64,000 nucleotides of DNA. Source: Paludibaculum fermentans (GTDB taxonomy: Bacteria; Acidobacteriota; Terriglobia; Bryobacterales; Bryobacteraceae). Numbering within the stretch: position 1 is the stretch's first letter; each line of letters starts with the position of its first letter. This document shows, in pieces, positions 54,119 to 61,989 of the stretch. A program made the translations under genes and the position numbers. The notes under the pieces are model-generated. The model was given only the letters and a program-made list of their open reading frames with translations, did not search any database and was not told where the DNA came from. The stretch lies in contig NZ_CP063849.1 of the NCBI RefSeq assembly GCF_015277775.1, forward strand, positions 4,402,001 through 4,466,000. Reading direction: 5' to 3'.

Positions 54119-54412
54119 ATGGCAAATCCCAAGTACGCCGAGGCGACCCGGCCCATTCCGCAGGCCCAGGAGCTTGGCCTGCTCAGCGACGGAACCAAGC
54201 TGATGAAGCGCGCTCCGCGCATTCGTGCGTGTGGGTTGAAGGATGAAAAAGGCAAGCTGTGCGCCGGCCATCTGAAGCGCTGGTACTTCTATGGGGAAGA
54301 GCTGAAGGAGAAGTTCGGCGCGGAGGCGGAGTTGTATCGCTGTGAGAAGTGCAAGGCGGTCTATTTGCCGAACGAGGAAGAAGAGCCGCGCAGCGGCACC
54401 ATCTGTTACTGA
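54119..54412 (+). CDS. Small conserved-looking zinc-ribbon protein
   Basis: The 97-residue product has Cys pairs that could form a zinc ribbon: RACGLKDEKGKLCAGH near 40-50 and YRCEKCKAVYLP near 75. It is rich in Lys and Glu. I do not recognise the family. The ATG has no clear ribosome-binding site. The stop codon is inside the first unit of a 14-base tandem repeat, so unequal recombination there would not change the protein. Confidence 0.6.
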   Translation: MANPKYAEATRPIPQAQELGLLSDGTKLMKRAPRIRACGLKDEKGKLCAGHLKRWYFYGEELKEKFGAEAELYRCEKCKAVYLPNEEEEPRSGTICY

Positions 54413-54444
54413 CGGGCTGTTACTGACGGGCTGTTACTGACGGG
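54403..54444 (+). repeat. 14-base tandem repeat, three exact copies
   Basis: CTGTTACTGACGGG repeats at 54403, 54417 and 54431; a degenerate fourth copy follows to 54460. The first copy contains the stop codon of the zinc-ribbon gene. Copy number may vary between strains. Confidence 0.85.
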
Positions 54445-55078
54445 ATCATTACTGGACGGGTGAGGATTGACGGGGTGGGTGGATTTTCACTTCCATCCTG
54501 TCGCGGCGGTCATGCCGCCGCGATCAGGTTGGACTGAGAATCAGCCGCATTGGATCGACTCAGGGAGGAGTCACTCGGATTGAGTCAATCCAACACGGCC
54601 AGCCCGGGCTGGGCTTGAGGTACGGCGACGGTAGCCTGGAATCCGCCTAACTTGTGTTCCCTTTCACATCGGAGAAGAAGCCGCGTTCGACTACCCTTCA
54701 CCATGCGAATCCTGGCGCTACCGATACCCGCTACCCCATGGGGAGATGAAATCGTTGGATGAACTCGAGGGAATTCTACGCCGATGAAACCTGCCACCTT
54801 TCGGGAGTTGCGTCCTACAAAAAAAGGACCCTCTGTTGCAACTTGCAAACGGTTGAACGAATGGAAGAGAACTTTAACACCGGCTCCCGCAAGCACGACG
54901 TTTCTAACTCCGGTTCGCTCTCCCCGTCAGCCTGTTGCAGCAGAGGGCAGGTTCAAAGAGAGTTCATCAATTCACTGTTGAGTGTAGCAAACTGGTGGCC
55001 ACGAATGCTGGAGAAAAAAGCCCTTTGTTATCAATATCCGCGGCCGGATTTGGGCCCTTCGGCGAGGTTGGTCGCCCC
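54413..55078. other. 666-base gene-poor stretch with repeats and lower GC
   Basis: No convincing gene. It contains the rest of the 14-base repeat, a strong hairpin at 54497-54528 (TCGCGGCGG/CCGCCGCGA plus flanking CCTG/CAGG), and an imperfect inverted repeat TTGGATCGACTCA (54550-54562) / TGAGTCAATCCAA (54581-54593). From about 54700 to 55050 the sequence is visibly richer in A and T than its neighbours, with an A7 run near 54820. A long leader of the next gene, a structured RNA or the remnant of a transfer event are possible; nothing decides. Confidence 0.6.
54497..54528. other. Long GC-rich hairpin
   Basis: Nine-base perfect arms TCGCGGCGG and CCGCCGCGA with a five-base TCATG loop, extended by CCTG/CAGG across one bulged T. 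It may terminate transcription of the zinc-ribbon gene, though no T-run follows. Confidence 0.5.
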
Positions 55079-56497
55079 ATGAGGTGTGGCACTGTGACAC
55101 AGCTTTCCAAAGTGTCCCGGACCTGGACAAAACCGGTTCTGGCAGCTTTATTTGCCCTGACGGTGATGCCCGTCACGGGTCTCGCGCAGGATGTCGACTA
55201 TCAGGTCTATACGGAGCCGCCGCGGCTGCTGCTGAACCAGCGGCGGTTACGCCTGCTGAAGCGGGAAAGAGAACGCGAGTCTTTGCGCTGGCAGCAGTTC
55301 GACAGCCTGATGCGTGGCAAGGCCCGGATGTCGGAACCGGGTTTCGCCCTGGCGCTGTGGGGGACGATCACGGCCAAGATCGAACCGTGCCGTGACGCCG
55401 GCGAATGGAGTTTGAAGTCGGCGAACGTGAACGACCCGCGCGACCTGCGGCAGATGGCGCTGGTGTATGACTGGTGCCAAACCTCGATGGACGAGTCGCG
55501 TACGTCGATGGTAGCCCGGAAGCTGACCGCTGTTCTCAAGAATCGGCCCACCGAAACGCTCGCCATCCGTTCCCATCTGTTCGCCGCGCTGGCCGTCGCG
55601 GACCTCGAGTCCCAGCCCGCCCAGGATTTCATCAAGTACGTCGCCGAGACGTGGTGGAAGAGCAAGATCATGCCTCAACTCCTGGCCGGGCAGAATCCCT
55701 TCCCCAAGCGGGAGGATCTCTACGCCATGCTGGAGATCCTGCACAGCATTCGCGACAATACGCGCACCGATATCCGGGAAGGCGCCGGCAAGTGGTTTGA
55801 GGAGCTGGCTCCGATGCAGTTGCTCTCCTACTATCCGCAGCCGTGGCCGGCCGCCGAGAACGAGTACCGGATTCCGGCCTATATCGGGAAGGGCGATCCC
55901 AGCATGCAGGAGGCTGCCTATTCGCGGGCGGCGGAGATGGCGCTGGTGGCCTATGACGGCAATGCGCAGCCGCACCAATTTCTGCAGGGCTGGATTCTGC
56001 AGGACCGGTTTCTGATGCGCGGCGACTTCGGCATCACGTATGAGCTGCTGTGGGCCAACCCTTACCAACCGGGCCTCAGCTTCACGTACATGCCCGACCT
56101 GTTCCATGCGCGCGGCCAGTTGCTGACGCGCAGCAGTTGGGACGAAGACGCCACCTGGTTTGGGTTCTGGAACGGGCAGGCGCAGGTTTTCACCAAGGGG
56201 CAGAGGGCGACGGTGCGCCTGGATGCCAAGCCGGGTCCGGTCACGCTGGGTCCGGTCAAGGTCTTCTTTGCGTCGGCCGGCCTACGCCTGGAGAGCGGCT
56301 GGCTGCCTCCGCCGGAAGAGGGGACGAAGCCGGTGGGGCAGGTGGCGTTCCTGGTGGGGCTGGAGCCGTCAGCCCGCTATGACGTGGAGATCGACGGGGA
56401 AGAGATGTTCGAGGCGCAGGCGGATTCGGGCGGGATTTTGGAGTTGAAGTTTGCTCCGGATCATAAGGCGGGCGTGCGGGTGCACAAGGCGCTGTAG
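55079..56497 (+). CDS. Hypothetical exported protein
   Basis: The 472-residue product has a signal peptide (LAALFALTVMPVTGLAQ), an N-terminal helical part rich in Arg and Glu (LRLLKRERERESLRWQ) and repeated Trp/Tyr-rich helices (ENEYRIPAYIGK, RFLMRGDFGITYELLW), then a beta-rich C-terminal part (GQRATVRLDAKPGPVTLG). The helical toroid plus beta layout is reminiscent of heparinase/alginate-lyase-type enzymes, but no catalytic motif can be assigned. Start ATG 55079 lies before the signal sequence; upstream in-frame codons give no signal peptide. Confidence 0.6.
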   Translation: MRCGTVTQLSKVSRTWTKPVLAALFALTVMPVTGLAQDVDYQVYTEPPRLLLNQRRLRLLKRERERESLRWQQFDSLMRGKARMSEPGFALALWGTITAKIEPCRDAGEWSLKSANVNDPRDLRQMALVYDWCQTSMDESRTSMVARKLTAVLKNRPTETLAIRSHLFAALAVADLESQPAQDFIKYVAETWWKSKIMPQLLAGQNPFPKREDLYAMLEILHSIRDNTRTDIREGAGKWFEELAPMQLLSYYPQPWPAAENEYRIPAYIGKGDPSMQEAAYSRAAEMALVAYDGNAQPHQFLQGWILQDRFLMRGDFGITYELLWANPYQPGLSFTYMPDLFHARGQLLTRSSWDEDATWFGFWNGQAQVFTKGQRATVRLDAKPGPVTLGPVKVFFASAGLRLESGWLPPPEEGTKPVGQVAFLVGLEPSARYDVEIDGEEMFEAQADSGGILELKFAPDHKAGVRVHKAL

Positions 56498-56554
56498 GGG
56501 GCTCCATGCGGGCTGAGTTCCGCGGTTGTGCCGTGTGGACGCTGGCCCACGAAT

Positions 56555-56598
56555 GGGAGGGCGGACGCCCTCGTCCGCGGCCGGTCCCCTGACCGGCC
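56555..56598 (+). repeat. REP-like element, two consecutive hairpins, upstream of the RAYT gene
   Basis: GGGAGG foot, then hairpin GCGGACG-CCCT-CGTCCGC (56561-56578) and hairpin GGCCGGTC-CCCT-GACCGGCC (56579-56598), both with perfect stems and the same CCCT loop. Confidence 0.8.
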
Positions 56599-56644
56599 AT
56601 TTTCGAGAGTTCCCGCATCGGTCTCGCACTATTCCGGTGTGACG

Positions 56645-57208
56645 ATGTACACCCGGCGATTGCCCCATGTCCGGGAGACCGCTCTTCCCGTGTTTCTCAC
56701 GTGGGCTGTCCAGGACAGTCTGCCACCTGGCCGGTGCTTCCCTGAGGTATCGGTTTCTTCGGGTCGCGCCTTCGCCGTGATGGATCGGTTGCTGGATGAA
56801 GCTCGGGGTGGCTCGTTTCCTCTGAGGCGACCGGCTGTCGCCGACATGGTCGTCGAGGCCATTCGGTATAACGCAGGGACTCTCGGGCAGTATGAATTGC
56901 ATGCCTACGTGGTGATGCCGAACGATGTACACCTGCTTGTCACGCCGACGGTGGCCATACCGAAGTTGGCGAAATCGCTCAAGGGGATCACGGCGAAACG
57001 GGCCAACCAGATGCTGGGCTCTACAGGGCGGCCGTTCTGGCAGGAGGAGTATTATGACCACACTGTGCGCGCGGTTGGCGGGTTTGAGCGGATTCGTGCG
57101 TATATTGAGGGGAATCCAGTTCGAGCTGGACTGGCTAGGGAGATCGAAGAGTATCGTTGGTCCAGTGCTGGTAAGGCGAATGCAGGGTTCGCTGGCCCAG
57201 GGGAATAG
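56645..57208 (+). CDS. REP-associated tyrosine transposase (RAYT), HUH motif altered
   Basis: IS200/IS605-related Y1 transposase domain of the RAYT type, which acts on REP hairpins. The 187-residue product has the family marks YVVMPNDVHLLV (residues 88-99), GRPFWQEEYYDH with the catalytic Tyr at 136 or 137, and YIEGNPVRAGL with RWSSAGKA near the C-terminus. The usual HxH metal motif is D94-V-H96, one His replaced by Asp. ATG 56645 has a GTG six bases before it as an alternative. REP-like hairpins lie on both sides in opposite orientation. Confidence 0.85.
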   Translation: MYTRRLPHVRETALPVFLTWAVQDSLPPGRCFPEVSVSSGRAFAVMDRLLDEARGGSFPLRRPAVADMVVEAIRYNAGTLGQYELHAYVVMPNDVHLLVTPTVAIPKLAKSLKGITAKRANQMLGSTGRPFWQEEYYDHTVRAVGGFERIRAYIEGNPVRAGLAREIEEYRWSSAGKANAGFAGPGE

Positions 57209-57210
57209 CG

Positions 57211-57364
57211 GCGGGGTTCCCGGGTGGGGAAGAGGCGACCAGGGGGTCGCCTGCCGACCAGGGGGGCCGCCCTCCTGGTTGATTGCGGCGTGGTTCCTTG
57301 GGTGGGGAAGAGGCGACCGGGGGGTCGCCTGCCGACCAGGGGGTCCGCCCTCCTGGTTGATGCG
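57211..57364 (-). repeat. Two tandem 77-base units, each a two-hairpin REP-like element, inverted relative to the upstream one
   Basis: Units begin at 57211 and 57288 and are nearly identical. On the minus strand each reads GGAGG, a hairpin of GCGG-type stem with CCCT loop, then a second hairpin with arms AGGCGACC/GGTCGCCT (57233-57252) and CCCT loop. The GGAG foot and loop match the element at 56555-56598. Confidence 0.8.
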
Positions 57365-57431
57365 AACTTTGAGTGGCGGAGGGGCGGCCGGAATGGCGGG
57401 TGCGGCCGGCGGACCGGTGCGCGAGAACTTG

Positions 57432-58601
57432 TCAGCGTATCGACGGCAGGAAACTGGTTCCGGTTTTGATGCTCGTTCCAAAGTTCTCCGCTACCGTTTG
57501 GCCGATGTCCGCCAAGGAGCCTCGGGTGCCCAGGTTTGCTCCCGATTGGGCTTTCGGACCAAAGGCAATGAGCGGCACGTATTCGCGGCTGTGATCCGTT
57601 GACGGCGTCGTTGGGTCGCAGCCGTGATCCGCGGTCAGCACCACCAGATCCTCCGGGCCTAACGCTGCTTCGAGTTGAGGCACCCAGGCATCGACTGCTT
57701 CCAAGGCCTTGGAATAGCCTTCCGGGTCGTTGCGGTGTCCGAAGAGCATGTCGAAGTCGACCAGGTTTACGAAGACCAGGCCGCTCTCGATCGACGCCAA
57801 CGCCTCCAGGGTCTTCGCCATGCCGTCCGCATTCGTCTTCGTCTTGAGCGACCTCGTCACACCGCGCCCCAGGAAGATGTCCGCAATCTTGCCGACACTC
57901 ACTACCGGCACGCCGTGCGCGGATAGCTGGTCCAGCAACATACCTTCGGGCGGAGGCACCGCATAGTCGTGGCGGTTGGTTGTTCGGGTGAAGTTTGGAG
58001 AGACGCCCTCGAACGGCCTCGCAATGACGCGCCCCACTTCGTGCGGGCCGGTCAGTAATGCCCGCGCTATTTCGCAGATCCGGTACTGCTCGGGGATCGG
58101 GATGACGCCCTCGTGCGCCGCGATCTGGAAGACGCTGTCGGCCGAGGTGTAGACGATGGGCTTGCCCGTGGCCAGATGCTCGTCGCCGAGTTGCTTGATG
58201 ATCTCGGTGCCGGAAGCGGCGTAATTGCCCAGCGTGCCGCGGCCGATGCGGCGTTCGAATTCGGCCATCAGATCGGCCGGAAAGCCGTTGGGATAGAGCG
58301 GAAACGGCTTCGACAGATGAATGCCGACCATCTCCCAATGCCCGGTGGTGGTGTCCTTGCCGGGGGAGGCCAGCGTACAGCGTCCGAAGGAACCTCGTGG
58401 CGCTGAGGCGGCCGTGAGATGGTCGAACGGGCGGATGTTGGCCAGGCCCAACGAGCAGAGATTGGGCAGGTGGAGCGGCCTCAGGCTGGCGCAGTGGCCC
58501 AGCGTGTCGCCGGCCCTGTCGTCGCCGAAGGCCTGCCAGTCTGGCATGGCTCCGATGCCAACGCTATCCAGAACAATCCACGCGATTCGGCGAAAGGCCA
58601 T
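57432..58601 (-). CDS. deoB: Phosphopentomutase
   Basis: Interconverts ribose-1-phosphate and ribose-5-phosphate (and deoxy forms) in nucleoside salvage. The 389-residue product is of alkaline-phosphatase-superfamily type with metal residues: WIVLDSVGIGAMPD at the start, PGKDTTTGHWEM with the phosphorylated Thr near 90, and TADHGCDPTTPSTDHSRE near 335. GGAG lies eight bases before the ATG at 58601; the frame further upstream overlaps the next gene and is not used. No deoA/deoC adjacent. Confidence 0.95.
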   Translation of the reverse strand: MAFRRIAWIVLDSVGIGAMPDWQAFGDDRAGDTLGHCASLRPLHLPNLCSLGLANIRPFDHLTAASAPRGSFGRCTLASPGKDTTTGHWEMVGIHLSKPFPLYPNGFPADLMAEFERRIGRGTLGNYAASGTEIIKQLGDEHLATGKPIVYTSADSVFQIAAHEGVIPIPEQYRICEIARALLTGPHEVGRVIARPFEGVSPNFTRTTNRHDYAVPPPEGMLLDQLSAHGVPVVSVGKIADIFLGRGVTRSLKTKTNADGMAKTLEALASIESGLVFVNLVDFDMLFGHRNDPEGYSKALEAVDAWVPQLEAALGPEDLVVLTADHGCDPTTPSTDHSREYVPLIAFGPKAQSGANLGTRGSLADIGQTVAENFGTSIKTGTSFLPSIR

Positions 58602-58615
58602 ATCGATTCTCCAGG

Positions 58616-59962
58616 TTAGTTTTCGAGAGCGTCGCGGATGCGGTCGCTGAGCATGTCGACGAAGCGATCGGCGATGTAGCCGTTCATGCGGCTGACCACG
58701 GCGCCCTGACGGTCGAGAATGACGGTGGTGGGGATGGAGTTGATGCGCAGCAGCACGGCCAACCCATCCTCGTAGAGGAACTGGCCCTTCCACTTCTGGG
58801 CTTCCAGGAAGGGCTTGACGGCCCCGCGATCCTCGTCGGTGGACACGTTGAGGAAGATGACATCCGGGTTGTCCTTGAAGCGCAGCTTGGCCTGCTCATA
58901 GAGCGGATGCTGCGCGCGGCACGGGCCGCACCAGGTGGCCCAGAAGTCGAGAATCACGACCTTGCCCTTCAGGCTGGTGATGGAGACGGGCTCGCCCGAA
59001 ACGCCGCCGAGGGTGAAGTCCGCAGGCGCCTTGGCGCCGAAATTGGGGTCGAACTGCTTCAGGCGGGCCTGGCGGGCCGTCGTGGCCTGGCCGACACGCT
59101 GGTAGGCGGCGAGGGCAACGGCGCCGAAACCGTTCTCGTCGCCGAAGGCCTTTTTGGAGAGTTCGCCCAGGCGGGCGCCTTCCTTGGCTGCGTCGGTGGG
59201 CGCGGTGCGCTCGTCGTTGAGGGCCAAGGCCTCGGCCAGCGACTCCAGCGCATCCTTCGGCTTGCCTGCCTTTTCCAGCAGGCGCGCGCGCTCAAAGGCG
59301 TTTTCGGCCGTCGGGCAGACCGCCCAGCCCTTCCTGGCCGCCTCCAGGGCTTCATCGAAGCGGGCGAGGTTGCTGAGGGCGCGCGCTTCGAAAGTGTAAG
59401 CGCGAGTGAGGGCGTATTCGGTTTCATCCAGGCGGCGGCCGCGGCCGGAGCCGGGCTCCTTGGATTCGAGCTGCGATTTGCGCTGGTCGCTCACCATTTC
59501 GACGAGCATGCGCGAGTACTTCAAGGCCTTTTCGGCGCTCTCTTTGTCGTCGCGGTCGAGCAGGGTGCGGGTGACATTGTCGAGGATGGCGCCGCCGCGC
59601 GCGCCGCTCTCAATGGCGGGGACTCCGTAGAGCACCAGGCGCGCCTTGTCACGATTTTCCACGGCCGCCTGGGCGAGGACGCGGATGATCTCCTGACGGC
59701 GCGCGGAGTCCGGGTACTTCTTCAAATGGCGTTCGAGGGCGCGGGTGTACTCCACCGGGCTGCCGCCGGATTCGCCGAGGGAGCGTTCCAGTTCCTGATT
59801 CTCCCTGGCGGCCGGATCGTCCGCCTGCTTCTCCGCCGGTTCCGGCTGCTGGGCAGGCTCAGCTTTCTCAGCCTTCCTGGCAGACGGCGCTTTGGCCGGG
59901 GGCTTCGACTGCCCGAGCAGGAGGACGGAGGAGGAGAGGACGATCAGGAAGAGTGTTTTCAT
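58616..59962 (-). CDS. Exported TlpA-like thioredoxin-fold protein with TPR-like N-terminal region
   Basis: The 448-residue product has a signal peptide (FLIVLSSSVLLLGQS), an Ala/Lys/Glu-rich linker, a helical repeat region, and a C-terminal thioredoxin domain with ILDFWATWCGPCRAQHP (active WCGPC) and the cis-Pro region SIPTTVIL. Such proteins reduce disulfides in the periplasm, e.g. during cytochrome maturation; the target is unknown. It overlaps the upstream gene by four bases (ATGA), so translation is coupled. Confidence 0.85.
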   Translation of the reverse strand: MKTLFLIVLSSSVLLLGQSKPPAKAPSARKAEKAEPAQQPEPAEKQADDPAARENQELERSLGESGGSPVEYTRALERHLKKYPDSARRQEIIRVLAQAAVENRDKARLVLYGVPAIESGARGGAILDNVTRTLLDRDDKESAEKALKYSRMLVEMVSDQRKSQLESKEPGSGRGRRLDETEYALTRAYTFEARALSNLARFDEALEAARKGWAVCPTAENAFERARLLEKAGKPKDALESLAEALALNDERTAPTDAAKEGARLGELSKKAFGDENGFGAVALAAYQRVGQATTARQARLKQFDPNFGAKAPADFTLGGVSGEPVSITSLKGKVVILDFWATWCGPCRAQHPLYEQAKLRFKDNPDVIFLNVSTDEDRGAVKPFLEAQKWKGQFLYEDGLAVLLRINSIPTTVILDRQGAVVSRMNGYIADRFVDMLSDRIRDALEN

Positions 59963-60606
59963 TGAGGCTTCGCTTCCCCGCCCTGCTTGGGTGGGGGCGG
60001 TGGATTGCGGAAGGTAACGGCCAGGCGGTCGGCCCGTTCGCGCGCCATGTTCAGATAGCTTTCGTTCTTGGTGATGCGGTCGAGCAGGGGCAGATAGACT
60101 TCCACACCGACGACGCGCTTGCGGTCCCAGGCGGCTTCCAGCTTGAGGATCGCCTGATTGACGCCGAGTTTGTCGTAGCGGGCGGCGCGTTCCAGATCGA
60201 TGAAGAGCTGGGCGGATTCGCACATGCGCTCAAACCAGTCGTAGATGGCCTGGGCATCGGTGTCGGCGGAGTAGTTGAACTTCACCTCATGCGTCTCGGA
60301 GCCCTGCTTCCAGCGCAGCAGCTTCTCGCCCATGCGAGCCACTTTGAGACCGGACTCCACTTCATGGTCGAAGTGGCCCAACTTGTCGCTGAGGGCGAAG
60401 ATCTCGTCGATGTCCGCCTGCTTCAGCTTCATAACGATCGGGTTGTCTTCGTCGGGTCCTTCGCGGTACTCCGCCTTGCCGGTGCGGTCGAGCCGGATTT
60501 CCTGGTATTCCGGCTTGCTGCCGGGGAACTTCTTGGAATAGAAGAGCTGGGGCGCATCCTGCGCGAACGCGGCGAGGCTGAAGCACAGTAGGAGCAGAAG
60601 TTTCAT
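59959..60606 (-). CDS. Hypothetical exported protein
   Basis: The 215-residue product begins with a signal peptide ([14 protein letters not shown]). It has no recognised domain; one Cys, acidic-basic helices and a Pro-rich end ([11 protein letters not shown]). Four-base overlaps with the TlpA-like gene downstream and ruvC upstream place it in one coupled operon with them. A periplasmic partner of the TlpA-like protein is plausible but unproven. Confidence 0.65.
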   Translation of the reverse strand: MKLLLLLCFSLAAFAQDAPQLFYSKKFPGSKPEYQEIRLDRTGKAEYREGPDEDNPIVMKLKQADIDEIFALSDKLGHFDHEVESGLKVARMGEKLLRWKQGSETHEVKFNYSADTDAQAIYDWFERMCESAQLFIDLERAARYDKLGVNQAILKLEAAWDRKRVVGVEVYLPLLDRITKNESYLNMARERADRLAVTFRNPPPPPKQGGEAKPQ

Positions 60607-61088
60607 AGGGCGACTTTCACGGGCCGCCGCATGGCATGGCAGAGGGCGACCGCTAATGCGTCAGACGCGTCCAGCGAGGCAATGGGTTCCGAGAGCCCCA
60701 GCAGCACGCGCACCATCCACTGGACCTGTTCCTTTTCGGCCCGGCCATTGCTGGCCACGGCCATTTTCACCTGCGCCGGCGGATACTCGGCCACTTCCAT
60801 GCCCGCTTCGGCCAGCACGAACATGGCGACGCCGCGGACGTGGGTTAGTTTCAGGGCGCTACGAACGTTGACGGAGGTGAAGGTATCTTCGACCGCGGCC
60901 TCATCGGGCGCGAACTCGGCCGCAATTTCGCGCAGGCGCGAACCGATGGTCAGGAGACGGGCGCTAAAGGGATCTTTGGCGCTGGTGCGGATGACACCCG
61001 CTTCGACGAGGCGATGGCGCGTGCCGTCCGTATCGATGACGCCGTAACCGGTAAATTGGCTGCCGCAGTCGATGCCCAGGATGCGCAC
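60603..61088 (-). CDS. ruvC: Crossover junction endodeoxyribonuclease RuvC
   Basis: Resolves Holliday junctions with RuvAB. The 161-residue product has the catalytic acids in [12 protein letters not shown] (Asp near 6), the Glu in [12 protein letters not shown] and the pair in [12 protein letters not shown]. ruvA and ruvB are not adjacent; yebC lies upstream on the same strand, a common neighbour. The end overlaps the next gene by four bases (ATGA). Confidence 0.95.
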   Translation of the reverse strand: MRILGIDCGSQFTGYGVIDTDGTRHRLVEAGVIRTSAKDPFSARLLTIGSRLREIAAEFAPDEAAVEDTFTSVNVRSALKLTHVRGVAMFVLAEAGMEVAEYPPAQVKMAVASNGRAEKEQVQWMVRVLLGLSEPIASLDASDALAVALCHAMRRPVKVAL

Positions 61089-61129
61089 GCGCCCCTCAAT
61101 TGGCCGTGGTTTCGTTGTTGACCCTTCGC

Positions 61130-61867
61130 TTAGTCTTCCGCTTCTTCGTCGCCGAAGTCAGCGTTGGTGTAAACGTTCTGGACATCGTCGTGCTCTTCCA
61201 ACAGGTCCATGATCTTCATCATCGCGTTGGCATGCTTGGCATCGACTTCGACCAGATTCTTGGGGATCATGGCGATTTCCGCTTCCACGGTGGGGATGCC
61301 GGCCTTGGATAGCGCCTCGAGCACCGTGTGATGAGATTCCGGCGCGGAGAGGATCTCCCAGTTTTCGCCTTCGTCGCGCACGTCGTCGGCCCCGGCGTCG
61401 AGCGCGAATTCCATCAACTGGTCTTCCGTCGCCTTTTCCTTCTCGATGAGGATCTGGCTCTTGCGGTCGAACATCCAGGCCACGGAGCCCACTTCGCCCA
61501 TGTTCCCGCCCTGCTTGGAGAACATGTGGCGCATTTCGCTGACGGTACGGTTGCGGTTGTCGGTAGCCGTGGAGACCATGATGGCGGCGCCACCCGGACC
61601 GTAGCCTTCGAACATGATTTCGTCGATCTGGCCGCCTTCGAGTTCGCCAGTGCCGCGCATGACGGCGCGTTTGATGTTTTCGGCGGGCATCGAAACGGCT
61701 TTGGCCGCGGTGATTGCCGTACGCAGGCGAGCGTTGCTGTCGGGATCGCCGCCGCTACGCGCCGCGATCACGATTTCCTTGATCAGCCGCGTAAACGTTT
61801 TGCCGCGCTTGGCATCCAACGAGGCCTTCTTGTGCTTGATCGTCGCCCACTTTGAGTGTCCGGACAT
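61130..61867 (-). CDS. yebC: YebC/PmpR-family transcriptional regulator or translation factor
   Basis: The 245-residue product has the start [21 protein letters not shown] and the middle [21 protein letters not shown] that define the family. Members act as transcriptional regulators or help ribosomes at proline stretches. It is upstream of ruvC with a 41-base gap and the same direction, the classic yebC-ruvC pairing. Confidence 0.96.
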   Translation of the reverse strand: MSGHSKWATIKHKKASLDAKRGKTFTRLIKEIVIAARSGGDPDSNARLRTAITAAKAVSMPAENIKRAVMRGTGELEGGQIDEIMFEGYGPGGAAIMVSTATDNRNRTVSEMRHMFSKQGGNMGEVGSVAWMFDRKSQILIEKEKATEDQLMEFALDAGADDVRDEGENWEILSAPESHHTVLEALSKAGIPTVEAEIAMIPKNLVEVDAKHANAMMKIMDLLEEHDDVQNVYTNADFGDEEAED

Positions 61868-61989
61868 TGCTCTACCTCTGGCTCTTTAACTGACTGCATG
61901 CGGGCGCACTACGGCCCAAAGGGACAGGATAGCAAATGCGACCCGGAGTGCCTAGCCGGATATGGCCTCTTGGGACGGATGCTTCCGAC

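Noticed and set aside
54585-54896. 103-codon frame on the minus strand in the gene-poor stretch
   Set aside because: No recognisable motif, no ribosome-binding site and no supporting neighbour.
54759-55082. 107-codon + strand frame whose stop overlaps the next ATG (ATGA)
   Set aside because: Cys/Ser-rich product without motif or ribosome-binding site; the ATGA overlap is probably chance.
57211-57364. CRISPR-like tandem repeat
   Set aside because: Two units only with no spacer variation; hairpins and nearby RAYT identify REP elements.
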